Source: Clostridiales bacterium
GTDB taxonomy: Bacteria > Bacillota > Clostridia > Christensenellales > Pumilibacteraceae
DNA: 64,000 nt
Reading direction: 5' to 3'
NCBI GenBank assembly: GCA_014799665.1
Contig: JAAVHP010000012.1
Location: 513,497 to 577,496, forward strand
Each line of letters starts with the position of its first letter. Within the stretch, counting starts at the first letter, position 1. The position numbers were made by a program, and so were the translations under genes. Positions 8,462-16,257 of this stretch are shown here, in pieces. The notes below the pieces were generated by a model. That model was not told the DNA's origin. It saw only the letters and a list, made by a program, of their open reading frames with translations, and made no database searches.

Positions 8462-9472
8462 ATGAGTAAAACGGTATCTATACGCGGTGCGATAACCGCC
8501 GAAAACGATAAAAATAGTATAGCTACGGCGGCGAAAAAGCTTGTCGATAAGCTGTATTTCAAAAACGGGATTGCCGACGGCGACGTAATTAATATTACGG
8601 TGTCTATGACGCCCGATCTTACGGCGTTTGCGGCAGCGACGGCTATTCGCGAAGCGGGGCATAACGTTGCGCTTTTTTCGGCTGTCGAGCCGACTGTCGA
8701 CGGCGGGCTTAAAAAATGTATTCGCGTCATGATAACTGCGGAGTCGAATAATCCCGTTCGTAATATTTATCTCGGCGGTGCACGCTCTCTTCGTCCCGAT
8801 ATAGCCAAGGTATACGCGATAGCGCTGGACGGTCCGTCAGGCGCGGGTAAGAGCACGGTTGCTAAGCTCGTTGCCGCCAGGCTTAAAATCGTATATCTCG
8901 ATACGGGCGCGCTCTACCGCGCGTTGGGGCTTAAGTGTCTTAAATCAAACGTTTCGACGAAGGACGGCAAAGCGGTAGAGAACTGTCTCAAAAACGTTTC
9001 GGTCGATATTAAATACGAAAACGGCGTTCAGCGCGTTTTGCTGGAAGGCGTGGACGTTTCGGGCGAAATCCGTACGCCCGCAGTGTCCATGGCGGCGAGC
9101 GAGGCTTCGGCTATTCCGTTCGTTAGGCAAAAGCTGTTAGGTATTCAGCGCGATATCGCGGCGAGCGGTTCGGTCATTCTCGACGGCAGGGATATAGGTA
9201 CAGTCGTTTTGCCCGATGCGGAGTTTAAATATTTCCTTACCGCATCCGCCGAGATTCGCGCCAAGCGCAGGTTCGACGAGCTGACTGAAAAGGGACAAGC
9301 CGTTGTGTACGAAGATGTATTAAAGGACGTGATCGAGCGCGACCGTAACGACAGCACGCGCGCAGTTGCGCCGCTTAAACAAGCGTACGACGCAAAAGAA
9401 ATCAATTCCGACGGTTTGACGGCGGAAGAAGTCGCGTCACTCATTATCGACGAGGTAACGGGGGATCTATAA
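8462..9472 (+). CDS. Chorismate mutase (AroH type) fused to cytidylate kinase
   Basis: Two enzymes in one 336-residue chain. Residues 1 to about 115 match AroH-class chorismate mutase: IRGA with R8, then 'VEPTVDGGLKKCIRVM' with E76 and R88, which have the same 12-residue spacing as the catalytic Glu78 and Arg90 of Bacillus AroH, then Y103 and 'LRPDIAK'. Residues from about 117 are CMP kinase, with P-loop GPSGAGKST (124-132), 'LDTGALYRALGL', 'LDGRDIGTVV' and 'RDRNDSTRA'. The first domain makes prephenate for Phe/Tyr; the second phosphorylates CMP/dCMP. The ATG at 8462 has GAGGAG upstream; an in-frame TTG at 8444 is rejected. The stop overlaps plsC as TAATG. Both domains look intact. Confidence 0.9.
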   Translation: MSKTVSIRGAITAENDKNSIATAAKKLVDKLYFKNGIADGDVINITVSMTPDLTAFAAATAIREAGHNVALFSAVEPTVDGGLKKCIRVMITAESNNPVRNIYLGGARSLRPDIAKVYAIALDGPSGAGKSTVAKLVAARLKIVYLDTGALYRALGLKCLKSNVSTKDGKAVENCLKNVSVDIKYENGVQRVLLEGVDVSGEIRTPAVSMAASEASAIPFVRQKLLGIQRDIAASGSVILDGRDIGTVVLPDAEFKYFLTASAEIRAKRRFDELTEKGQAVVYEDVLKDVIERDRNDSTRAVAPLKQAYDAKEINSDGLTAEEVASLIIDEVTGDL

Positions 9473-10206
9473 TGAACGGTTGGTATAAGTTCTTATACGT
9501 ATTCTTGTATCCGCTTGCTAAGCTTTTGTTTCCGTGCAAGGTAATGGATAGGTACAAATACAAGAAATACGACCGCGGACAGATTATTTTAACCAATCAC
9601 TTGTCGTGGATGGATATTCTTTACGTTTTCTTCGGTTTGCCGAACGGGTTGAAACGCGCGCTGTCCAAGAAAGAAAATAAGGGCGGCAAGTTCCAAACGT
9701 GGCTTATGAAAACGATCGGCGTAATTTTCGTCGACCGCGAAAAACCAGAACTGTCGTCAATGCGCGAGTGTATTAACGCGCTAAAAGGCGGCGATACGCT
9801 GGTTATCGCGCCCGAAGGTACGCGTAACAGGGTAAACCGCGAGCTTCAACCGCTTCATTCGGGTGCCGCTATGTTCGCGCTGAAAGGCAATGCGCGCGTC
9901 GTTCCTTACGTTATCCACCATAAAGGCAAGCTTTTTCATCGCAACTACGTGGCGGTAGGCGATCCCGTCGATTTGTCTGATCTTTTCGATAAGCGCGTTG
10001 ATGAACCCGCGCTCAACGAAGCGACCGAACGGTTTAGAACAGGTATGCAGAAAACGCTCGACAAGCTCGATAATTGGGTGCTCGAAAAGGGCTGGAAGAA
10101 AGAAAAGAAAAAACTCAAAGCCGAGAAAAAGCAAAACAAAATACTTTCGGCACAGTACAAAAAAGCAAAGAAGGCTGCGTATGCTAAGGGTAATTGTAGC
10201 AAATAA
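9472..10206 (+). CDS. plsC: 1-acyl-sn-glycerol-3-phosphate acyltransferase (PlsC family)
   Basis: A membrane-associated acyltransferase that adds the second acyl chain to lysophosphatidic acid in phospholipid synthesis. The catalytic HX4D motif is NH43-LSWM-D48, and the acceptor-binding motif is E115-G-T-R118. An N-terminal hydrophobic stretch (residues 7-20) likely anchors it. The C-terminal 35 residues are extremely Lys-rich (KKEKKKLKAEKKQ), possibly a membrane- or RNA-facing tail. Length 244 is normal. The last 26 bases overlap the ispH start. The order cmk-plsC-ispH is widespread in Clostridia. Confidence 0.92.
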   Translation: MNGWYKFLYVFLYPLAKLLFPCKVMDRYKYKKYDRGQIILTNHLSWMDILYVFFGLPNGLKRALSKKENKGGKFQTWLMKTIGVIFVDREKPELSSMRECINALKGGDTLVIAPEGTRNRVNRELQPLHSGAAMFALKGNARVVPYVIHHKGKLFHRNYVAVGDPVDLSDLFDKRVDEPALNEATERFRTGMQKTLDKLDNWVLEKGWKKEKKKLKAEKKQNKILSAQYKKAKKAAYAKGNCSK

Positions 10207-12253
10207 CGCAGGGTTTTGCTTCGGCGTTAAACGCGCGGTGGATACCGCGATAGTGCACGCCGGCGAAAAAAACTGCTATATCCTCGGCGATATCATTCAT
10301 AATCAAACTGTCGTCGATGATCTTAAACGGCGCGGCATTAAAAAAATAAACGGCGTTGATGAGCTTCCCGAATTAAAGGACGGCGAAAACGGCTGTGTAA
10401 TCATCCGCTCGCATGGCGCGGCGCAAAACACGTATTCGGCAATAAAAGACAAGGGTTATGAGGTAATGGACGCTACTTGTCCGTTTGTCGCCAAAATACA
10501 CGATATTGTGCGTAAACATTACGACGCGGGCTATCATATAGTGATTATAGGCGAAAGTAAGCACGCCGAGGTCGAGGCTACGGCGGGCTGGTGCGACAAT
10601 ACCGCGACCGTTATCGATGTTGATAGCAACATAAACGAGCTTAGCCGTTATGACAAATTGTGTTTTGTTTGTCAAACCACATACGACGCGAAAAAATTTA
10701 AAGAAATTTCTAAAAAAATACGCGAAATGCAAGTTAAAACGGTTGAAATTTTCGACACGATTTGCTATACTACTTATGAGCGCCAAAGTGAAGCGGCCGA
10801 TCTTGCCGAAAAGTGCGACGTAATGCTGGTAATTGGAGATAAAACAAGCTCAAACACCAACAAGCTTTACGACCTCTGCTCGGCTCGAAACGGTAATACG
10901 TATTTTATTCATTCAATCGGCGAACTCAAAAATATTATTTTTCCCCGCAGTGGCGTGGTAGGTATCGTCGCCGGGGCATCGACTCCGACCGAGTCGATTA
11001 TGGAGGTAAAGACTTACATGGGTCAAGAATTTGGCGAAGCGAGCAACGAAGAGTTCATCAAAGCCATCAACAACGAAGAAACCGTAACTATCCGTAAGGG
11101 TAAAGCGATCACCGGCACAGTCATTTCGGCTAGCGAAGTCGGAATTCGTATCAACCTCGGCGGCAAGATCGACGGTTTGATCGAAAAGGACGAGGTTTGC
11201 GACGAGGGCGAGTACAAGCCCGAGGAATATCCTGTCGGTTCGGAAATCACCGCTATCATCACCGTCGAACGCGACGCTGCAAGCGGTTGCGTTTTGCTTT
11301 CCAAAAAGCGCGCCGACAGGCTTAAAAAGTCGGACGAGGAAGTCGATCAGATCCGCAACGGCGAAACGTTCGAAATTGTTATAAAAAAGGATATTAAAGG
11401 CGGACTTACCGGTCAGCTCGGCACGTATCGCGTATTCGTTCCCGCTTCTCAAATACGGCTTAAATTCGTACCCGATCTTAAAAAGTTCGTCGGAAAAACG
11501 CTTAGGCTTCGTGCGCTCGATATAGACGATATCAATCGTAAGATTGTTGCTTCTCAGCGAGTAATCCTTCAAGAAGAGAAGGAAGAAAAGGATAAAAAAG
11601 CCGAAATATTCTGGGAAAACGTTAAGCCCGACGTTGTAGTTGCGGGCGAAGTCAAGCGTATCAGCTCGTACGGCGCGTTCGTAAGCGTAGACGGTATCGA
11701 CTGCTTGGCGCATATCGACCACCTTTCGTACTCGCATATCACTTCGCCGGACGAAGTGCTCGAAATCGGTAAGACCTATGACTTCTTGGTTCTTAAAGCC
11801 GACCGCGAGAAACAGCGCGTTTCGCTCGGTTACAGAGAGCTTCAACCGCACCCGTTTGATAAGTGCATGGAAAAGCATCCCGTAGGATCGATTGTTTTGG
11901 GTAAGGTTATAAGTGTTCTTCCTTACGGTGCGTTCGTAGAAATCGAGCCCGGCGTAGAGGGTCTTGTTCACGTATCCGAGGCAGCCGCTACTTACGTTAA
12001 GGACATTAACGAGGTTCTTCACAAGGGTGACGAGGTCAATGTTAAAGTCGTTGCTTATGACGATCAGCATCGCAAGACGACGCTCAGCATTAAACAGTGC
12101 ATTGAGGACGCTCAGCCCACAGCCGTAAAAACCAGCAAGCCCGCCAAAAAGCAGGTCGAGGAAAGCGACGTTTACAGCGAAAAGTCCGACAACAATGTTT
12201 TTGCCAGCTTGCTTAAAAGCGTTGGCGACGACGCAGCCGGCGGCGAGAACTAA
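10181..12253 (+). CDS. ispH: IspH (HMBPP reductase) fused to four ribosomal-protein-S1-type domains
   Basis: A 690-residue bifunctional protein. Residues 1 to about 280 are 4-hydroxy-3-methylbut-2-enyl diphosphate reductase, the last MEP-pathway step, with the three [4Fe-4S] cysteines C13, C100 and C195 and the substrate histidines H78 and H128. From about residue 295 come four S1 RNA-binding repeats, the last two being the clearest ('GEVKRISSYGAFVSVDGIDCLAHI' region and 'GKVISVLPYGAFVEIEPGVEGLVHV' region). This IspH-S1 fusion is a known Clostridia trait. The frame is open well upstream, but the true start is the ATG at 10181, because IspH homology begins at once (MLRVIVANNAGFCFGV) and an earlier start would lie deep inside plsC. 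A terminator follows. Confidence 0.93.
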   Translation: MLRVIVANNAGFCFGVKRAVDTAIVHAGEKNCYILGDIIHNQTVVDDLKRRGIKKINGVDELPELKDGENGCVIIRSHGAAQNTYSAIKDKGYEVMDATCPFVAKIHDIVRKHYDAGYHIVIIGESKHAEVEATAGWCDNTATVIDVDSNINELSRYDKLCFVCQTTYDAKKFKEISKKIREMQVKTVEIFDTICYTTYERQSEAADLAEKCDVMLVIGDKTSSNTNKLYDLCSARNGNTYFIHSIGELKNIIFPRSGVVGIVAGASTPTESIMEVKTYMGQEFGEASNEEFIKAINNEETVTIRKGKAITGTVISASEVGIRINLGGKIDGLIEKDEVCDEGEYKPEEYPVGSEITAIITVERDAASGCVLLSKKRADRLKKSDEEVDQIRNGETFEIVIKKDIKGGLTGQLGTYRVFVPASQIRLKFVPDLKKFVGKTLRLRALDIDDINRKIVASQRVILQEEKEEKDKKAEIFWENVKPDVVVAGEVKRISSYGAFVSVDGIDCLAHIDHLSYSHITSPDEVLEIGKTYDFLVLKADREKQRVSLGYRELQPHPFDKCMEKHPVGSIVLGKVISVLPYGAFVEIEPGVEGLVHVSEAAATYVKDINEVLHKGDEVNVKVVAYDDQHRKTTLSIKQCIEDAQPTAVKTSKPAKKQVEESDVYSEKSDNNVFASLLKSVGDDAAGGEN

Positions 12254-12267
12254 AAATTACGTAATCG

Positions 12268-12304
12268 AATCGCGTGTCCGACAATTTCGAACGCGCGATT
12301 TTTT
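12268..12304 (+). terminator. Rho-independent terminator after ispH-S1
   Basis: Nine-base stem AATCGCGTG / CGCGCGATT (one G-T pair) with a 15-base loop, running into six Ts from 12299. It lies 14 bases past the stop. Confidence 0.75.
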
Positions 12305-12328
12305 CGTATTGACCAACGGAGGGATATG

Positions 12329-13834
12329 ATGCCCATTTTGATTTCGATAATTTGTCCGTCTTGCGGAAGGACTGTAAAAGCGGAGCGTACGGCTAAACTC
12401 ACTTGCAGTGAGTGCGGCAATACTTTCGGGTTCGCCGAGCTTCAAAAAAAGCGACTTATAATCGATACGCGCGCCGAAATGAAAGAAATGGCGGTCGCTC
12501 GCGATTACTTTATGAACGCCGAGTTTTCGGGTGCGCTCAAACATTTTCGCGCTGCGCTCGAACATAACAAAAACTCGTACTCGGCGCAGTACTTGGCGTC
12601 TCTTTGCGAAATATACCTAAAAGAAGGCAACGACGACTTTGACGAAATGACCGCCATAGTCGAGATGATTCGTTCGTCGCTCACCGTCATGGCAAAGAAC
12701 GATGCGCCGGCAGCGGACAAGCTCGCTTTCATTAAGGCGATGCTTAACGAGATCAAAATATTGATCAATAAACGCATTTCCCGCGACGATTTATTCGAAG
12801 CCGATATCGATACGTTCAGAACGCTTACAGCAAATGATTTGTCCAAGCTTACGGATCTGTTCAAGATCGACAGGGAAATAATAATGCTTTATTCGCCGGA
12901 TGTCGCAGCGGCGCTCTATGAAATAGCCGAAAACGCGGTTAAGGCATGTTATAGAGCCGTGCAAACGGTCATTGTCGGCGAGGAAATAATCACCCCCAGC
13001 GACGAAACGTACAAACACTTGTCGTCGCTTTGCAACGAGTATTGCTTTATTGCGCATTCGCTTGACGAGAAGTTCGACGCAAAAAATTATTCGCCCGACT
13101 TTACGCAGTGCAATATGCTAAACGACAAGGTGCTTAGTCGTTTTGCCAAGTTCGACGAGAATAACAAACAGTTCGCGAAGCGACACTTGATAGGCGATAT
13201 AGAAGAATACAACAGTATTTTGTCCGAGTGCAAGCTTGCGCTTAAATTTACTACGCTCAGCTGCTATCGGTCCATGTGTTCGCGTCAGGTAGACCGTCAT
13301 GCAAATCTTTTCTATAACGGGCTTGAACTCGTTTACAGGCTGTTACTGCCGCGCGTCGTTATGAACGACGAAAAAAAGATAGAGATTTATACAGGCAATT
13401 TCGTTGACGTTGTTGAGCTGTGCGAAACGCTTACCAAGTTCGTCGTCGACTCCTACGAGCTTAGCGAGGAAGTCGGTCAGTCGTTACACACTTTCTACGA
13501 GCGACTGTACGAGATTATCGATATGCACCTTGCTCCTGTGTTCGACAAGCTTTCCAAATCGCTCAATAAGATTAAGGAAACCAAAAACGACGAGTTCTAT
13601 ATTACTCAAAAGCTTTTGTACGATGGTGCATGCTGCTGTGTGCCTGCGCTTGCTAAGTACGTTGACTTTTCGGACGGGCGCGACAAAATGCGCGAAAGAA
13701 TAGTCAAAATATGTAAGCTTGCCACCGAGGACTTTTTGCTGTTAAGCGGGTTCAAGATCGACGAGCTCGAACAGTCCAATTTTTACAGACCGATTTTGCA
13801 GATTTCGTCTGCGTTACTTGACGAAGAAGAATGA
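12329..13834 (+). CDS. Zinc-ribbon protein with TPR-like helical body, function unknown
   Basis: Not recognised as a named family. The N-terminus has a two-knuckle zinc ribbon, C9-P-S-C12 and C26-S-E-C29, followed by a TPR-like helix pair (about residues 45-80, 'ARDYFMNAEFSGALKHFRAALE') and then roughly 400 residues of helical, charged sequence without motifs I can name. No signal peptide or membrane segment, so cytoplasmic. The ATG at 12329 is preferred to that at 12326 because GGAGG at 12318-12322 is six bases away. It follows a terminator and precedes the dipeptidase. The N-terminal ribbon suggests binding to nucleic acid or protein, but this is only inference. Confidence 0.7.
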   Translation: MPILISIICPSCGRTVKAERTAKLTCSECGNTFGFAELQKKRLIIDTRAEMKEMAVARDYFMNAEFSGALKHFRAALEHNKNSYSAQYLASLCEIYLKEGNDDFDEMTAIVEMIRSSLTVMAKNDAPAADKLAFIKAMLNEIKILINKRISRDDLFEADIDTFRTLTANDLSKLTDLFKIDREIIMLYSPDVAAALYEIAENAVKACYRAVQTVIVGEEIITPSDETYKHLSSLCNEYCFIAHSLDEKFDAKNYSPDFTQCNMLNDKVLSRFAKFDENNKQFAKRHLIGDIEEYNSILSECKLALKFTTLSCYRSMCSRQVDRHANLFYNGLELVYRLLLPRVVMNDEKKIEIYTGNFVDVVELCETLTKFVVDSYELSEEVGQSLHTFYERLYEIIDMHLAPVFDKLSKSLNKIKETKNDEFYITQKLLYDGACCCVPALAKYVDFSDGRDKMRERIVKICKLATEDFLLLSGFKIDELEQSNFYRPILQISSALLDEEE

Positions 13835-13873
13835 TTTCGGTGTAACAAAAAATTTTCTTCCCGCATAAAACTT

Positions 13874-13882
13874 TGCTATGAT
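13874..13882 (+). promoter_or_regulatory. Extended -10 element overlapping the dipeptidase start codon
   Basis: TGCTATGAT (TGn plus TATGAT) at 13874-13882, with a weak TTTCTT 17 bases upstream. The ATG of the dipeptidase (13878) lies inside the -10 box. If this promoter is used, the transcript would begin near 13889 and would lack that ATG; a TTG at 13890 would then be the first start-like codon. Either the box is chance or the true start is unusual. Confidence 0.3.
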
Positions 13883-14669
13883 ATTCGATTTGCATAATGA
13901 TTTTCCAACCGTTTACGCGCCGGAACGGTATAAAAGCTATCTCGAACAATGCAGAGTGAAAAACGCTGTTATCACAGGCGCGATATGGACGAGCGAATTT
14001 AAGTCGGACGCGCTCGCGCGTGTTAAATTTATAACGGACTCGCTTCGATACAAAACAGCTCCGCAAAAATGCTATATCGCGATAGAGGATATCGGGTTTT
14101 TGGCGGAAGGCGATGCGTACAAAAAGTTCGATTTCGGTCCGTATATATATTGTTCGCTCACATGGAACTATAACAACGCGTTTGCGGGTGGCGCGCTTGA
14201 TAACGGCGTCCTTACCGAAAAGGGTAAAAGCGTGATTGATTTTATAAACGCAAGCTCTTGCGCAGTCGATCTCGCTCATCTCAATAAGCGCAGTTTTTAT
14301 TCGGTGCTCGAACAGGCTCGGAAAATAGTTTGCTCGCATACCGGATTTAACTCGCATCAGCGCTCGCTCGATGATGGTCAAATCCATGCTATAATCGAGC
14401 GCGGCGGAGTGATTGGCTTATGCACGGTTACCGCGTTTACGGGTGCGAGCTCGTGCTTAGAATTTGAAGCGATAATCGATAGGTTCGTACAGAAACACGG
14501 TGTAGATAATCTTGCTATCGGTACCGATTTTAAAGGATCGACCGATATTCCGTCTGACCTTGCCGATTACGGCGCTATAAGCGTATTGAACTATAATTTG
14601 CGCAAGCGTGGTTATGGTGAAGACGATATAAAAAAGATTTTCTTTGACAACGCAACAAGGATATTATAA
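13878..14669 (+). CDS. Membrane dipeptidase-like metallopeptidase (M19)
   Basis: A zinc-dependent dipeptidase of the renal dipeptidase family. It opens with MIFDLHND, the D-x-H-x-D metal motif. The bridging glutamate is in 'YIAIEDIGF', and 'VDLAHLN', 'CSHTGFN' and 'AIGTDFKG' supply the remaining His/His/Asp positions. The protein is only 263 residues against 310-370 for most M19 members, with the loss spread over loops rather than active-site elements. No signal peptide is seen, so it is probably cytoplasmic. It precedes purB by 17 bases. The start sits at the very edge of the metal motif and has no Shine-Dalgarno sequence, so translation initiation here is uncertain. Confidence 0.85.
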   Translation: MIFDLHNDFPTVYAPERYKSYLEQCRVKNAVITGAIWTSEFKSDALARVKFITDSLRYKTAPQKCYIAIEDIGFLAEGDAYKKFDFGPYIYCSLTWNYNNAFAGGALDNGVLTEKGKSVIDFINASSCAVDLAHLNKRSFYSVLEQARKIVCSHTGFNSHQRSLDDGQIHAIIERGGVIGLCTVTAFTGASSCLEFEAIIDRFVQKHGVDNLAIGTDFKGSTDIPSDLADYGAISVLNYNLRKRGYGEDDIKKIFFDNATRIL

Positions 14670-14686
14670 TTTTGGGAGATATTCAC

Positions 14687-16114
14687 ATGAAAGACATTTA
14701 CGAAAACCCGCTTATTACGCGTTATGCCGATAGGAAAACCGCCGAAATTTTTTCGGATGATTATAAATTTAAGCTGTGGCGTAAGCTGTGGATCGCGCTT
14801 GCCGAGAGCGAGAAAGAGCTTGGGCTTAATATCACCGACGAGCAAATCGCGCAAATGAAGAAGTTTGCCGACGATATAAACTACGATTACGCCGAAAAGG
14901 AAGAAAAGATCGTCCGGCACGACGTTATGGCGCATGTCCACGCGTTCGGCGAACAAGCCAAAAAGGCTAAGCCGATAATCCACCTTGGCGCTACGAGCTG
15001 CTATGTTACCGATAACGCAGAGCTTATTCAGATTTATGACGCACTCGAAGTAGTGCGTACTAAAATGCTTACCGTTATGGACAAGCTCCGCGCGTTTGCA
15101 ATCAAGTATAAGAACTTGCCCGTGCTTGGTTATACGCATCTTCAGCCCGCGCAGCTGACAACGCTCGGCAAGCGCGCTACGCTCTGGCTTTACGATCTGT
15201 ATCTCGACTATAACGACCTAAAATACCTAATGAGTAATTATAAGCTTCGCGGCGTTAAAGGCACTACGGGAACACAGGCGAGCTTTCTTTCGCTGTTCGA
15301 CGGCGACGGGAATAAAGTAAAAGAGTTAAACCAAAAGGTAGTCGAAAAAATGGGCTTTAAGCAGGTGTTTGCCGTCAGCGGTCAAACGTATACCCGTAAG
15401 TTCGATTACTCGGTCGTGTCCGTGCTTTCGCAAATCGCTCAGAGCGCGTATAAGTTCGCCAACGATATGCGCATAATGCAATCGTTCAAGGAGGTCGAGG
15501 AGCCGTTCGAGAAAACGCAAATCGGCTCGTCGGCAATGGCGTACAAGCGCAATCCCATGCGCAGCGAGCGCATCTGCGCACTTGCGCGTTTCGTAGAAAG
15601 TATGCCGTTTAACGAGAGCGTTACGGCTTCGACGCAATGGTTCGAGCGCACGCTCGATGACAGCGCGAATAAGCGTTTGACTATTCCGCAAGCCTTCCTT
15701 GCGCTCGACGGCGTGCTTAATATCTATATCAATATCACCGAGAATATGGTCGTTTATCCCAACGTTATCGCGCGAAGAATTAACGACGAGCTTCCCTTTA
15801 TGGCTACCGAGGAAATTCTTATGGAATGCGTTAAGGCGGGCGGGGACAGGCAAGAGCTCCACGAGGCTATTCGTCGTCACTCCATGGACAGCGCCAAGCA
15901 GGTCAAAGAATTCGGCAAGAGTAACGATCTTATAGACAGGATCAAAGCGGATAAAAAGTTTTCCGCGATCAAGGACAGTATCGACGGCATACTTAAACCC
16001 GAAAACTTCGTCGGGCGTGCGCCTGCGCAGGTGGACGATTTCTTAGCCGAGTATATCGATCCGTTGTTCAAGAGCGAAAACTACACGCCGTACGAGCCCG
16101 ATATAAGAGTTTAA
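14687..16114 (+). CDS. purB: Adenylosuccinate lyase
   Basis: Catalyses two fumarate-releasing steps of purine synthesis (SAICAR to AICAR, and adenylosuccinate to AMP). It carries the superfamily signature 'SSAMAYKRNPMRSE', whose second serine is the catalytic one, and the His-containing loop 'GYTHLQPAQ'. Length 475 is normal. The ATG at 14687 is chosen because GGGAGA lies eight bases upstream; an in-frame TTG at 14672 falls in the leader. No other purine genes are nearby. Confidence 0.95.
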   Translation: MKDIYENPLITRYADRKTAEIFSDDYKFKLWRKLWIALAESEKELGLNITDEQIAQMKKFADDINYDYAEKEEKIVRHDVMAHVHAFGEQAKKAKPIIHLGATSCYVTDNAELIQIYDALEVVRTKMLTVMDKLRAFAIKYKNLPVLGYTHLQPAQLTTLGKRATLWLYDLYLDYNDLKYLMSNYKLRGVKGTTGTQASFLSLFDGDGNKVKELNQKVVEKMGFKQVFAVSGQTYTRKFDYSVVSVLSQIAQSAYKFANDMRIMQSFKEVEEPFEKTQIGSSAMAYKRNPMRSERICALARFVESMPFNESVTASTQWFERTLDDSANKRLTIPQAFLALDGVLNIYINITENMVVYPNVIARRINDELPFMATEEILMECVKAGGDRQELHEAIRRHSMDSAKQVKEFGKSNDLIDRIKADKKFSAIKDSIDGILKPENFVGRAPAQVDDFLAEYIDPLFKSENYTPYEPDIRV

Positions 16115-16173
16115 TCGTAATAGTTTGTTCTATTAAACCTATAAAATCTTCATCGAAAATTTTGTAATAAGTA

Positions 16174-16202
16174 TTGAATTGTAATTTTACTTATGATATA
16201 AT
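16174..16202 (+). promoter_or_regulatory. Sigma-A-type promoter of glgA
   Basis: TTGAAT (16174-16179), a 17-base spacer and a consensus TATAAT (16197-16202). Start expected near 16209, inside the palindrome that begins at the very next base. Confidence 0.75.
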
Positions 16203-16240
16203 ACAAGTGAATTTGAAAAGCAAATTCACTTGTATTTTTA
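16203..16240 (+). terminator. Perfect 13-bp hairpin with T-rich tail, straddling the glgA transcription start
   Basis: ACAAGTGAATTTG (16203-16215), loop AAAAG, CAAATTCACTTGT (16221-16233), then ATTTTTA. It can stop read-through from purB, while a transcript begun at about 16209 would contain only part of the left arm and could not form the full stem. A DNA-binding operator role is also possible. Confidence 0.6.
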
Positions 16241-16257
16241 TTGGGAGGAGTTAGGCT

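Noticed and set aside
9998..10180. N-terminal extension of the ispH frame into plsC
   Set aside because: It translates to Lys/Arg/Ser-rich sequence unlike IspH, and homology begins exactly at the ATG at 10181.
10913..12070. 385-codon minus-strand frame opposite the S1 domains
   Set aside because: Shadow of the codon bias of the ispH-S1 gene; no start context and no recognisable protein pattern.
16203..16240. Metabolite riboswitch ahead of glgA
   Set aside because: Only a single simple hairpin with a 5-base loop is present, with no conserved aptamer core, and the predicted start lies inside it.
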